Of a DNA stretch of 48,498 bases, positions 24,418 to 32,368 are shown piece after piece (positions within the stretch are counted from its first letter, which is position 1; the number at the start of each line of letters is the position of its first letter). This DNA is from an uncultured Paraprevotella sp. GTDB taxonomy: Bacteria > Bacteroidota > Bacteroidia > Bacteroidales > Bacteroidaceae. The translations under genes were made by a program, and so were the position numbers. The notes under the pieces were generated by a model. That model saw nothing but the letters and a program-made list of their open reading frames with translations. It did no database searches and had not been told where the DNA came from. The stretch covers positions 1 to 48,498 of the forward strand of contig URKA01000025.1 in assembly GCA_900548345.1 (NCBI GenBank). The letters run 5' to 3'.

Positions 24418-25779
24418 ATGGAAAAAAAGAAAAGATACTTTCTCGCAGAAGAAGACATTCCACGCAAATGGTACAACATCCAGGCCGACATGGTGAACAA
24501 ACCCATGCCGCCACTGAACCCCGCCACCAAGGAACCGTTGAAACCGGAAGACCTGTATCCCGTGTTCGCAGAGGAACTCTGCAGACAGGAACTGAATCAG
24601 ACCGACAGATGGATAGACATCCCTGAGGAAGTGCGCGAAATGTACAAGTACTACCGCAGCACACCGCTGGTCAGGGCCTACGGACTGGAAAAGGCTTTGG
24701 GCACACCCGCACACATCTACTTCAAGAACGAAAGCGTAAGTCCCATCGGTTCGCACAAATTAAACTCCGCGCTGGCACAGGCCTACTACTGCAAACAGGA
24801 AGGTGTCACCAACATCACCACCGAGACCGGAGCGGGACAGTGGGGCGCCGCGCTCTCTTACGCCGCCAAGGTGTTCGGGCTGGAAGCCGCGGTATACCAA
24901 GTGAAAATCAGCTATGAGCAGAAACCCTACCGCCGCAGCATCATGCAGACCTTCGGCGCACAAGTAACCCCCTCTCCTTCCATGTCGACCCGCGCCGGCA
25001 AGGACATCCTGACCAGGACGCCCAACCACCAGGGTTCGTTGGGCACAGCCATTTCGGAAGCCATCGAACTGGCACGCACCACGCCCAACTGCAAATACAC
25101 GCTCGGCTCCGTATTGAGCCACGTCACCCTGCACCAGACCATCATCGGACTGGAAGCTGAAAAACAAATGGAGATGGCCGGAGAATACCCCGATATCATC
25201 ATCGGATGCTTCGGTGGCGGTTCCAACTTCGGCGGCATCTGCTTCCCCTTCATGCGCCACACCATCCTGGAAGGCAAACCGACACGCTATGTGGCCGCCG
25301 AACCAGCCTCCTGCCCCAAACTGACACGCGGCAAGTTCCAATACGATTTCGGCGACGAGGCCGGCTACACGCCCCTGCTGCCCATGTTCACCCTCGGACA
25401 CAACTTCGCCCCGGCCAACATCCACGCAGGCGGACTGCGCTACCACGGAGCCGGTGTCATCGTGTCGCAGCTGCTCAAAGACAAGCTGATGGAAGCAGTC
25501 GACATACAACAACTGGAATCCTTTGAAGCCGGATGCTTGTTTGCCAAGGCCGAAGGCATCATCCCTGCGCCGGAATCCTGCCACGCCATCGCCGCAGCCA
25601 TCAACGAGGCAAAGAAGTGCAAGGAAACGGGCGAAGAGAAAGTCATCCTGTTCAACCTCTCCGGCCACGGCCTCATCGACATGACGGCTTACGATCAGTA
25701 CCTGGCCGGCAACCTATCCAACTTTGAACTGACCGACGAATCCATCCAACACAATCTGGACGAGATACAGAACCTGTAA
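24418..25779 (+). CDS. trpB: Tryptophan synthase beta chain, TrpB2 type
   Basis: This PLP enzyme condenses indole with serine. The 453-residue protein is the longer TrpB2 form, with an extended N-terminus (FLAEEDIPRKWYNIQADM) absent from operon-encoded TrpB1. The Schiff-base lysine is Lys114 in SPIGSHKLNSA. ETGAGQWGAALS, GCFGGGSNFGG and LFNLSGHGLIDM bind the cofactor. TrpB2 enzymes typically act without TrpA, and no trpA is adjacent. The frame is open far upstream into argR antisense; the ATG at 24418 fits the homologues. A strong terminator follows. Confidence 0.93.
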   Translation: MEKKKRYFLAEEDIPRKWYNIQADMVNKPMPPLNPATKEPLKPEDLYPVFAEELCRQELNQTDRWIDIPEEVREMYKYYRSTPLVRAYGLEKALGTPAHIYFKNESVSPIGSHKLNSALAQAYYCKQEGVTNITTETGAGQWGAALSYAAKVFGLEAAVYQVKISYEQKPYRRSIMQTFGAQVTPSPSMSTRAGKDILTRTPNHQGSLGTAISEAIELARTTPNCKYTLGSVLSHVTLHQTIIGLEAEKQMEMAGEYPDIIIGCFGGGSNFGGICFPFMRHTILEGKPTRYVAAEPASCPKLTRGKFQYDFGDEAGYTPLLPMFTLGHNFAPANIHAGGLRYHGAGVIVSQLLKDKLMEAVDIQQLESFEAGCLFAKAEGIIPAPESCHAIAAAINEAKKCKETGEEKVILFNLSGHGLIDMTAYDQYLAGNLSNFELTDESIQHNLDEIQNL

Positions 25780-25799
25780 ACACAGGACCCCTTCCCATC

Positions 25800-25843
25800 G
25801 GCATGCCGCATGAATTTCCGGATTCATGCGGCATGCCTTTTTT
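25800..25843 (+). terminator. trpB2 terminator
   Basis: A perfect 16-bp stem (25800-25815 with 25822-25837, six-base loop) is followed by a T-run. It starts 20 nt after the stop codon. Confidence 0.92.
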
Positions 25844-25960
25844 AGTCAGACATGACTCCAGAGGAGAATCCGATGCCTGTGCCATAAACTCCTCCCTGTC
25901 AGGACAAATCCTCTCAAAACACAGCGCAAATAAAATCCGCGGCCCGTTCGGATTCTATAA

Positions 25961-26044
25961 ATAAAAGTTTTGTTTTTAAAAATAAAAGTTTTATTCTTGA
26001 AACCAAAAGTTTCATTTTTGAAAATAAAACTTTTATTCTTAGTT
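25961..26044. repeat. Phased repeat array B, 21-bp period, 4 units
   Basis: The dyad core AAAAGTTTT (variants AAAAGTTTC and AAAACTTTT) has its centre at 25967, 25988, 26009 and 26030, exactly 21 bp apart. A second dyad of the type TTTTT(G)AAAA lies halfway at about 25977.5, 25998.5 and 26019.5, so symmetric elements recur about every 10.5 bp, one helical turn. It sits between the trpB2 terminator and the tRNA-Pro terminator. The remaining sequence of 25844-26163 shows no credible gene. Confidence 0.9.
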
Positions 26045-26163
26045 TGTGAAAAGTCAAGAGAACAAGACACACCATCTGCGTCCTTACTACTATATCCATA
26101 TTCTCCAGCATGATATTATAGGGCAAATTATAATCATTTGCAGGACAACAGCCAAGATTGTCA

Positions 26164-26205
26164 TACTAAAAATAAAACGGCAACCGGTGAATACCGGTTG
26201 CCGTT
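26164..26205 (-). terminator. tRNA-Pro terminator
   Basis: A perfect 12-bp stem (26176-26187 with 26194-26205, six-base loop) is followed on the minus strand by a T-rich run. It begins 3 nt after the tRNA 3' end. Confidence 0.85.
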
Positions 26206-26208
26206 GTG

Positions 26209-26281
26209 TCGGAAAGAGGCGATTCGAACGCCCGACCCCTACGTCCCGAACGTAGTGCGCTACCAACTGCGCTACTTTCCG
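26209..26281 (-). tRNA. tRNA-Pro (anticodon CGG)
   Basis: Read on the minus strand, the acceptor stem CGGAAAG pairs with CTTTCCG. The anticodon stem CTACG/CGTAG encloses the loop TTCGGGA with anticodon CGG, and the T-arm contains GTTCGAATC. It is 73 nt with discriminator A. The CCA end is not encoded. Confidence 0.96.
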
Positions 26282-26292
26282 TTTTGCGGTTG

Positions 26293-26323
26293 CAAAGGTA
26301 CGCACTTTTTTGTAACTGCCAAA
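26293..26323 (-). promoter_or_regulatory. tRNA-Pro promoter
   Basis: TTTG (26320-26323), 19 bp, TACCTTTG (26293-26300) on the minus strand. It is a full match to the Bacteroides consensus, 11 bp before the mature 5' end. Confidence 0.8.
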
Positions 26324-26348
26324 GGAATGGATAGAAAATTGCGAAAAA

Positions 26349-26379
26349 TTTGTAAGTTCAAGAATTATTCCTATCTTTG
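26349..26379 (+). promoter_or_regulatory. tRNA-Phe promoter
   Basis: TTTG (26349-26352), 19 bp, TATCTTTG (26372-26379). It is a full consensus match, 17 bp before the tRNA. With the tRNA-Pro promoter it forms a compact divergent pair. Confidence 0.8.
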
Positions 26380-26396
26380 CAGCGCAATCAAGCAAT

Positions 26397-26469
26397 GGTG
26401 TCATAGCTCAGTTGGTAGAGCAAAGGACTGAAAATCCTTGTGTCCCCGGTTCGATTCCTGGTGACACCA
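26397..26469 (+). tRNA. tRNA-Phe (anticodon GAA)
   Basis: The acceptor stem GGTGTCA pairs with TGACACC. The D-arm is GCTCAGTTGGTAGAGC. The anticodon stem AAGGA/TCCTT encloses the loop CTGAAAA with anticodon GAA, and the T-arm has GGTTCGATTCC. It is 73 nt with discriminator A and no encoded CCA. Confidence 0.97.
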
Positions 26470-26480
26470 CGTTGAGACGA

Positions 26481-26512
26481 AGAGAACTACAGCGATGTAG
26501 CTCTCTTTTTTT
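26481..26512 (+). terminator. tRNA-Phe terminator
   Basis: An 11-bp stem with one mismatch (26481-26491 with 26496-26506, GCGA loop) is followed by a T-run. It starts 11 nt after the tRNA. Confidence 0.85.
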
Positions 26513-26561
26513 ATGCCCGTATTCCAGCGGGTGCAGGGTGCGGACGGCTTCCACCTTCCCT

Positions 26562-27254
26562 CTATCCGATGAATTCTTCCAATTTTCGGATGGGGACTTC
26601 CGGATGCAGGCGTTGCAGATGGGCGAGTATCCGGGCATGCGACTCCTCGGGGGTGCATCCGGCATCCAGGCGTCCGTAGAGCACCTCGGGCAACGTGTAG
26701 CGAGCCACACCCCAGCCGTAGGGACGGCCGTGACGGTCGATGTTGTATTCGAAGTCGGCTATGACAATGTGCAGTCCCATCATCAGGCGCGTCAGAATCG
26801 GGTCGAGGGAGAGCTTGAGCTCCGGCTGACGGTCGACGAGGTCATCGGGACGCCTCCTTCCCCTGCCACGGACGAAGCCCAACAGACGGCGCAGGTCCTT
26901 GACCGTCACCCCACCTTCCGATGCGATGGTCTGCAACACCACGTCGTCGAGGGCAGCGGTGTCCTCGTCCTTGGCATAACGGCAGGTACGGCGGTAGTTC
27001 ATCAGGTGGGGCAGCCATTCCAGACTGACGTAGCCGGCCTTCTTGCGGAAGAACTTGCCGTAGGCGCAGTGTCCCTCGCGGATGAGGGGCCCTTTCCATT
27101 CCCACGGACCATCCTCCCCGTCAGCAAACCAATATTCAGGCGCCGTCCGCTCCTCGATGGAGAAACCGGGGATGCCGCAACGGAAGAACGGCAGGAACCC
27201 CTCGCGGAGTACCTGCTGCTCCAGTGTAATCATGTTGTCAATGACCGGTATCAT
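26562..27254 (-). CDS. AlkZ-related winged-helix protein
   Basis: The 230-residue soluble protein has no signal peptide. Its motifs WEWKGPLIREGHCAYGKFFRKKAG, at about residues 51-74, and EWLPHLMNYRR resemble the AlkZ-related family. That family is distantly linked to the AlkZ/YcaQ DNA glycosylases through winged-helix folds. Whether this member has glycosylase activity cannot be said: the family is shorter than true AlkZ, and I do not see the catalytic QxQ. It overlaps the flavin reductase gene by 4 nt (ATGA), so the two form an operon. Confidence 0.65.
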   Translation of the reverse strand: MIPVIDNMITLEQQVLREGFLPFFRCGIPGFSIEERTAPEYWFADGEDGPWEWKGPLIREGHCAYGKFFRKKAGYVSLEWLPHLMNYRRTCRYAKDEDTAALDDVVLQTIASEGGVTVKDLRRLLGFVRGRGRRRPDDLVDRQPELKLSLDPILTRLMMGLHIVIADFEYNIDRHGRPYGWGVARYTLPEVLYGRLDAGCTPEESHARILAHLQRLHPEVPIRKLEEFIG

Positions 27255-27814
27255 CGCTTCAGTGCCGTCCCGTCCTTGAATGCATTGCCGACCCGCTCGC
27301 CTGCCACGAGATAGCCCATGTTCACCGGGTCAAAGATGAGGGGGCGCAGCTTGGCAGGGTCAATCTTCCCTTTCTCGTTGAGGATGCTTTCGTCGGCTGA
27401 CACGTTGACGATGCGTCCGACGAGGTGACACGTCTGTGGGTCGTAGGACACCAGTTCGCACTCCACCGTCATGGGCAGTTCCTCGATGAGCGGGGCGTTG
27501 ACGAACTCCGACTTCACGGCGTGGAAGCCTGCTTTGGCAAACTTGTCCGGCTCTTTGTTGCCCGAGACGATGCCCACGTAGTCGCATGCTACCAGCTGGT
27601 CTGCTGTTCCCATGCTCACGGTGAAGGCCCGTGTGGCAAGCAGGTTCTTCACGGTCTTATGTCCCTCACTCAGGCACAGGTTGATGCGGTCGTCGTAGTC
27701 GATGCCTCCCCAGGCGGCATTCATGGCGTCGGGACGTCCCTCTTCGTCGTAAGTGCCCACGATGAATACAGGTTGTGGATACGTCCATGCTTTTGCTCCA
27801 AAGTTCTTTCTCAT
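27251..27814 (-). CDS. Flavin reductase-like FMN-binding protein
   Basis: The 187-residue protein matches the flavin reductase-like / flavoredoxin family. It begins RKNFGAKAWTYPQPVFIVGTYD, approximately residues 2-23, followed by NAAWGGIDYDD and FTVSMGTADQLVACDYVG, and ends in a GYLVAGERVGNAFKDG tail. Such proteins bind FMN and act as small redox carriers or reductases in anaerobes. The partner here is unknown. It is the first gene of a pair with the AlkZ-related gene. Confidence 0.85.
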   Translation of the reverse strand: MRKNFGAKAWTYPQPVFIVGTYDEEGRPDAMNAAWGGIDYDDRINLCLSEGHKTVKNLLATRAFTVSMGTADQLVACDYVGIVSGNKEPDKFAKAGFHAVKSEFVNAPLIEELPMTVECELVSYDPQTCHLVGRIVNVSADESILNEKGKIDPAKLRPLIFDPVNMGYLVAGERVGNAFKDGTALKR

Positions 27815-27875
27815 AAGTTTATCCTCCTATGTTTAATGTATGTACTGTCTGTTGGCGGGACCCTCGTCCCTTGAT

Positions 27876-28265
27876 TTAGCGGACCTTCTTCAGGAAGTGG
27901 CGCCGGTAGACCGTGAAGCCCAGAAGGGCGCCCAATCCGACACCGGTGACGTTTGCCAGGAAGTCCAGCCAGTCGCCCGAACGGGTCGTCGTGCAGTACG
28001 CCTGTCCCAGTTCGATGAGTCCGCTCAGGACGATGGGCAGGACGATGGCGCCGACACAGAGCTTCGGGTAGTCGATGTGCGTGTGGCTGCGCAGGTACTC
28101 AATCCAAAGGCTCGACGAGAGCATGAGATACATCAGGATGTGCATCCACTTGTCGATGAAGGGGACGTCGTCCATTTCAGTTTCAGGGACAGGCAGAAAG
28201 CATGCCAGCAGGATTGCCACGATGAGCAACCACGACACGGTGTAGCGTAAGATAAGTCGGGACAT
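27876..28265 (-). CDS. VanZ-like membrane protein
   Basis: The 129-residue protein has four predicted membrane helices (about 8-24, 41-57, 68-86 and 102-120). It carries the VanZ-family pattern PFIDKWMHILMYL, GLIELGQAYCTTTRSGDWLDFLANVTGV. VanZ of enterococci gives low teicoplanin resistance, but most homologues, including short ones in Bacteroidales, have no known role. No van cluster is nearby. The divergent gap to the transporter gene is 103 nt. Confidence 0.8.
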   Translation of the reverse strand: MSRLILRYTVSWLLIVAILLACFLPVPETEMDDVPFIDKWMHILMYLMLSSSLWIEYLRSHTHIDYPKLCVGAIVLPIVLSGLIELGQAYCTTTRSGDWLDFLANVTGVGLGALLGFTVYRRHFLKKVR

Positions 28266-28328
28266 GGCTAAACGAATCTTTTTGGTTGATTATAGAGACA
28301 AAATTATAACAATCTCTTCAAAAATGCG

Positions 28329-28336
28329 TAGTTTTG
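28329..28336 (+). promoter_or_regulatory. -7 element of the sodium symporter gene
   Basis: TAGTTTTG fits TAnnTTTG, 32 bp before the ATG. No -33 match is seen. Confidence 0.4.
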
Positions 28337-28368
28337 CCTGAAACTAATAACAAACACTAACTCTTCTG

Positions 28369-29733
28369 ATGACAAATTCAGACCGCGTAAACTTCGGAAG
28401 CCGCATCGGCGTCATCCTCGCCTCTGCCGGTTCTGCCGTCGGCTTGGGCAACATCTGGCGTTTCCCTTACGAGGCAGGACAACATGGTGGAGCGGCGTTC
28501 ATCCTCATCTACCTGCTCTGCGTGCTGTTCATGGGCATGCCTGTCATGATTTCCGAGTTCCTCATCGGACGCCGCTCGCGTGCCAACACGGCAGGAGCCT
28601 ACCGCATCCTCGCACCGGGTACTCCCTGGCGTTGGGTGGGATTCCTCGGCGTGCTGACAGGCTTTCTCATCCTGAGCTACTACTCCGTGGTGGCAGGCTG
28701 GACACTGGAGTTCATCGTCGAGGCGGGCACCAACAACTTCGCCGGAAAGACTGCACCGGACTTCAGCGCCTCCTTCGCCTCCTTCCTGCAAGAGCCTGTG
28801 CTCCCAGTCATCTGGACAGCCTGCTTCCTGTTGCTGACCCACTTTGTGGTCGTGCGTGGCGTGAAGAAGGGCATCGAGCGTTCGTCGAAGCTCCTGATGC
28901 CGCTGCTCTTCATCCTGGTGATTGTCCTTGCGGTCTGTTCCGTCAGCCTGCCCGGTTCGGAGAAGGGGTTGCTCTTTCTGTTCCGTCCCGACTTCAGCAA
29001 GGTCACTTCCGACGTCGTGCTGGGTGCCATGGGGCAGGCATTCTATTCGCTGAGTCTCGGCATGGGCTGCCTCTGCACGTATGCCTCCTACTTCAGTCGC
29101 GACACCAACCTGGCGAAGACGGCAGGCAGCGTAGGCGTAATCGACACCTGTGTGGCGGTACTGGCAGGCATCATCATCTTCCCGGCAGCATTCTCCGTGG
29201 GCATCAGTCCCGATGCAGGTCCCGGGCTGATTTTCATCACCCTGCCCAACGTGTTCCAACAGGCGTTTGCCGGCGTGCCGGTCCTGTCGTACATCTTCTC
29301 GCTGATGTTCTACATCCTGCTGGCGCTGGCGGCACTGACGTCGACCATCTCCATCCACGAGGTGGTGACTGCCTACCTGCATGAGGAGTTCCATCTCTCG
29401 CGGACGCGGGCTGCCACGCTCGTCACTGCCGGCTGCCTTTTGCTCGGTGCCGCCTGCTCCCTGTCGATGGGCGTGTGGAGTGACTTCACGATAGCCGGAA
29501 TGAACCTTTTCAACCTCTTTGATTTCACGACGACCAAAATCATGCTTCCGCTGGGAGGCATGCTCATCTGCCTGTTCACCGGATGGTATCTCGACCGTCG
29601 GCTGGTCTATGCCGAGGTGTCGAACGAAGGCAGCCTGAAGGTGCGCTTCTTCCGGGCATACATCTTCCTGGTGCGCTATGTCGCCCCGATAGCCATTGCC
29701 GGCGTGTTCCTGAAGGAGTGGGGGCTGTTCTGA
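28369..29733 (+). CDS. Na+-dependent transporter, NSS/SNF family
   Basis: The 454-residue inner-membrane protein has about eleven to twelve helices and the neurotransmitter:sodium symporter signature ASAGSAVGLGNIWRFPYEAG at about residues 15-34 (sodium and substrate site 1). FYSLSLGMGCLCTYASYFSR is in the helix 6 region. Prokaryotic members such as LeuT and MhsT carry amino acids; the substrate here cannot be read from sequence. It is likely monocistronic or co-transcribed with the next gene, 25 nt downstream. Confidence 0.92.
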   Translation: MTNSDRVNFGSRIGVILASAGSAVGLGNIWRFPYEAGQHGGAAFILIYLLCVLFMGMPVMISEFLIGRRSRANTAGAYRILAPGTPWRWVGFLGVLTGFLILSYYSVVAGWTLEFIVEAGTNNFAGKTAPDFSASFASFLQEPVLPVIWTACFLLLTHFVVVRGVKKGIERSSKLLMPLLFILVIVLAVCSVSLPGSEKGLLFLFRPDFSKVTSDVVLGAMGQAFYSLSLGMGCLCTYASYFSRDTNLAKTAGSVGVIDTCVAVLAGIIIFPAAFSVGISPDAGPGLIFITLPNVFQQAFAGVPVLSYIFSLMFYILLALAALTSTISIHEVVTAYLHEEFHLSRTRAATLVTAGCLLLGAACSLSMGVWSDFTIAGMNLFNLFDFTTTKIMLPLGGMLICLFTGWYLDRRLVYAEVSNEGSLKVRFFRAYIFLVRYVAPIAIAGVFLKEWGLF

Positions 29734-29758
29734 ACCTGAACCTGAACCGTGACGTTGT

Positions 29759-30658
29759 ATGTGGAAAGATACCCTTTTCTGTTCGTACTGGGAACAGCGA
29801 CTAGTCGTGGTCCTGTCGGTACTGGCACTGGTGCTTATGGTGAGTGTCGGGGTCTACCGACGTGCCGCGCGGTCTGACTCTGTCGAGGTGACGGATGCAG
29901 ATACCGCAGCCATCAGGCAGGCGTTCATGCGTGCCGACAGTCTGCACCGTCAGTCTGCCGGAAGAGAAAGGAGGGCGGCAGTCGTGCCGGTCCCGTTTGA
30001 CCCCAACCGTGCCGATTCCGTCCGGTTGTCAAGTCTCGGACTGCCTCCCTACGTGGTGCGCAACATCCTGAAGTACCGTGCCCGCGGCGGCGTGTTCCGT
30101 ACACCCGAATCCCTGGCACGCATCTACGGGCTGACAGCGGAAGACTACGCCCGTCTGCGTCCGTACATCCGCATCACCCTGCCGGAGAAGGAACAGGCGG
30201 CGTCCGTCCGTCAGAAGAACACCGGGAAGGCGGAAGGCTGGTGGCTGCGCCCGTCGAAGTTTGCCGAAGGGACGACTGTCGAACTCAATGCCGCCGACAC
30301 GACAGTGCTGCAACGGGTGCCCGGCATCGGTCGCGTCCGTGCATCGCGCATCGTCGCCTACCGGAACCGTCTGGGCGGCTTCGTGCATGTGTCCCAACTG
30401 ACGGAAATCAGCGGAATGCCCGACAGTCTGTGCCGGTGGTTCACCGTCGGTCCTCTGACGGAAAAGCCGATTCACATCAACCGGGCGGAAGCTGCGCAGC
30501 TCAGCCGCCATCCGTACTTGAACTACCGGCAGGCAAGGGCCATCACGGACTTCCGCCACAAGTACGGGCCCCTGCACTCCCTCCGTCAGCTGGAGCTCTA
30601 TGAGGAGTTCACGGCGGACGACCTGAAGCGCCTCGCCCCGTACGTGGCATTTGATTAG
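29759..30658 (+). CDS. Helix-hairpin-helix (ComEA-like) membrane-anchored protein
   Basis: The 299-residue protein has a short N-terminus, one membrane helix at about residues 14-33, and then three helix-hairpin-helix units. Examples are RLSSLGLPPYVVRNILKYRA, VLQRVPGIGRVRASRIVAYR and a last unit ending TADDLKRLAPYVAFD. Each unit is preceded by an NxAD/NRAE-type start. This is the common Bacteroidetes relative of ComEA. DNA binding at the envelope is possible, but no competence role is shown for these proteins. Confidence 0.85.
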   Translation: MWKDTLFCSYWEQRLVVVLSVLALVLMVSVGVYRRAARSDSVEVTDADTAAIRQAFMRADSLHRQSAGRERRAAVVPVPFDPNRADSVRLSSLGLPPYVVRNILKYRARGGVFRTPESLARIYGLTAEDYARLRPYIRITLPEKEQAASVRQKNTGKAEGWWLRPSKFAEGTTVELNAADTTVLQRVPGIGRVRASRIVAYRNRLGGFVHVSQLTEISGMPDSLCRWFTVGPLTEKPIHINRAEAAQLSRHPYLNYRQARAITDFRHKYGPLHSLRQLELYEEFTADDLKRLAPYVAFD

Positions 30659-30740
30659 GAGAACGGACAGGAGCTCCTGTCCTGATTGTATGATAAAACG
30701 GACGCACAGCCTGTGCGTCAGACAAACAAATGGATACATT

Positions 30741-31709
30741 ATGAAAGTAGGAATTATTGGAGCCGGTGCCATTGCCGCCAAGATGGCGGAGACACTGGCA
30801 GGAATGAAGGATGCCGAGGGATACGCCATTGCATCGCGCAGCCTGGACTCGGCACGTGCGTTTGCCGACCGATGGGGATTCCCCCGCGCGTATGGTTCAT
30901 ACGAAGAGATGCTCGAAGACCCCTACGTGGACCTGGTCTATGTCGCCACACCGCATTCGCACCACCGCGACCATGCCCTGCTGTGCCTGCATCATGGCAA
31001 GCCCGTGCTGTGTGAGAAGGCCTTCACCGCCAACGCCGTGCAGGCTGAAGAGGTGCTCGGCTATGCGCGTGAACGGGGCGTGTTCATCACCGAAGCCATC
31101 TGGACACGCTACATGCCACTGTCGCATCGGCTCAACGAGCTGCTGGCGGAAGGCGTCATCGGCCGTCCCACGATGCTGACTGCCAACCTGGGCTATCCCT
31201 TGAGCCACAAGGAACGGATGTACAACCCGGCATTGGCAGGCGGTGCGCTGCTCGACCTGGGCGTGTATGCCCTCAATTTTGCCCTGATGGCATTCGGCAC
31301 GGACATCGAACGGGTGGACTCCGCCTGTGTGAAGACGAAGACCGGGGTCGATGCCCAGGAGAGCTTCACGCTGACCTACCGTGACGGACGGATGGCGGTG
31401 CTCAGCAGCACGATGATGGCAAAGACCGACCGTCAGGGTATCATCTCGGGCGAGGAGGGACACCTCATCGTGGAGAACATCAACAACCCCCAGCGCATCA
31501 CCGTGGTCGACAGCGAATACCGCGTGAAGGCAGTCTATGACTGCCCGAAGCAGATTACCGGCTACGAATACGAGGTGCAGGCATGTGCCGAGGCACTGCA
31601 GCGGGGTTGGCTGGAGGCGCCCGACATGCCTCACTCGGAGACACTCCGCGTGATGCGCCTCATGGACGACCTGCGTGCCCGCTGGGGCGTGCGCTTCCCC
31701 TTCGAGTGA
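30741..31709 (+). CDS. Gfo/Idh/MocA-family oxidoreductase
   Basis: The 322-residue protein starts MKVGIIGAGAIAAKMAETLAG (Rossmann fold, split here at about residues 1-21). It continues with VYVATPHSHHRDHALLCL and CEKAFTANAVQ, where the EKA lysine is the usual catalytic residue, then AIWTRYMP and a beta-sheet C-terminal domain. It resembles trans-dihydrodiol or sugar dehydrogenase relatives; the substrate is unknown. The frame opens at 30651, but the ATG at 30741 gives the nucleotide-binding start at residue 2. Confidence 0.9.
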   Translation: MKVGIIGAGAIAAKMAETLAGMKDAEGYAIASRSLDSARAFADRWGFPRAYGSYEEMLEDPYVDLVYVATPHSHHRDHALLCLHHGKPVLCEKAFTANAVQAEEVLGYARERGVFITEAIWTRYMPLSHRLNELLAEGVIGRPTMLTANLGYPLSHKERMYNPALAGGALLDLGVYALNFALMAFGTDIERVDSACVKTKTGVDAQESFTLTYRDGRMAVLSSTMMAKTDRQGIISGEEGHLIVENINNPQRITVVDSEYRVKAVYDCPKQITGYEYEVQACAEALQRGWLEAPDMPHSETLRVMRLMDDLRARWGVRFPFE

Positions 31710-31845
31710 GGTGGTGCCCCTGTGTAGTTGCAGGACGGACTGTCACATTGCAACCGAATCCCCGTTTCCGCTTGACGGATTCGGTGAAATCGCACTTTTC
31801 AGCTAACTCGACTTTTGAGAAAAAACGATAAAGTAGGCTTTTTTA

Positions 31846-31881
31846 GGAATATTCATACGGAAGTCGTCGTATGAATATTCC
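31846..31881. repeat. 14-bp perfect inverted repeat
   Basis: GGAATATTCATACG (31846-31859) and its exact complement (31868-31881) are separated by 8 nt. It directly precedes phased array C, and the GAATATTC of its right arm, centred at 31876.5, falls within 1 bp of the array phase. No gene was found in 31710-32368. Confidence 0.9.
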
Positions 31882-31913
31882 AAAGAAGGGTATATTCCGG
31901 ATATTTATGCAGT

Positions 31914-32040
31914 GAAACAATATTGTTTCGCTCGTCAAACAATATTGTTTCACGTGCCAAACACAAGTGTTTGACGAGTCAAACAATATTGTTTCATTTC
32001 CCGAACACTTGTTTTTGAAGGATGAAACACTTGTTTTAGC
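31914..32040. repeat. Phased repeat array C, 22-bp period, 6 units
   Basis: Fourteen-bp dyads AAACAATATTGTTT or relatives (AAACACAAGTGTTT, GAACACTTGTTTTT, AAACACTTGTTTTA) are centred at 31921.5, 31943.5, 31965.5, 31987.5, 32009.5 and 32031.5. All five steps are exactly 22 bp. Three units are identical 14-bp perfect palindromes. An 11-bp inverted repeat (31931-31941 with 31968-31978) links units 2 and 3. Earlier dyads at 31898.5 (TCCGGA) and 31876.5 may extend the array. It lies between convergent 3' ends. Confidence 0.92.
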
Positions 32041-32368
32041 AAAACGATACAATAATTTTCATTCGTTCACCTCTAGTTTGTTCCGGATGAGGCTGGTTTT
32101 GAAAGTGTGATATTGGGTGGAAATGTCGCAGACGTGGAGCTTATTGCTCCTTTTTCGGCTGAATGTATTCCTTATTGATGCAACTTTTGTCCGACGGGTT
32201 GCAATGTGTATTTAGCGAATCGCCCGAGAAGACCCGTTTTACTCACCAACTTGTATTTTGGTGCGAAAGCGGGCCTTTTTGAGGGGGGTCGTTTGACGTT
32301 TTGACAAAATGGTAAATGGGGTTTGCAGTGACCTTGCTGCCATGTGGTGTGGCAACAGGGGGTGTAGA

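Noticed and set aside
24760..25668. 302-residue minus-strand frame antisense to trpB2
   Set aside because: The plus strand carries an unmistakable TrpB2 with intact cofactor motifs. Long antisense frames are common in GC-rich genes with strong codon bias.
25846..26126. Minus-strand open frames encoding a repeating FIFKNKTF-like peptide
   Set aside because: They are a by-product of array B, whose 21-bp period is a multiple of three. The sister arrays with 22-bp period do not keep a frame, and no start or ribosome site is convincing.
26562..27814. A toxin-antitoxin or defence pair, given two overlapping small genes next to tRNAs
   Set aside because: The products match an AlkZ-related protein and a flavin reductase-like protein. 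tRNA-flanking integration signs such as an integrase or a duplicated tRNA end are not seen.
28378..29394. 338-residue minus-strand frame antisense to the sodium symporter
   Set aside because: Its sequence is rich in His, Gln and Asp and has no family signature, while the sense strand shows the NSS signature.
31914..32040. CRISPR array
   Set aside because: Units are contiguous at 22 bp with variable cores and no spacers of 30 bp or more. No cas gene occurs in the window.
31843..32052. 69-residue minus-strand frame over array C
   Set aside because: A 22-bp period shifts the frame at each unit, so the peptide has no repeat logic, and it lies entirely in palindromic sequence.
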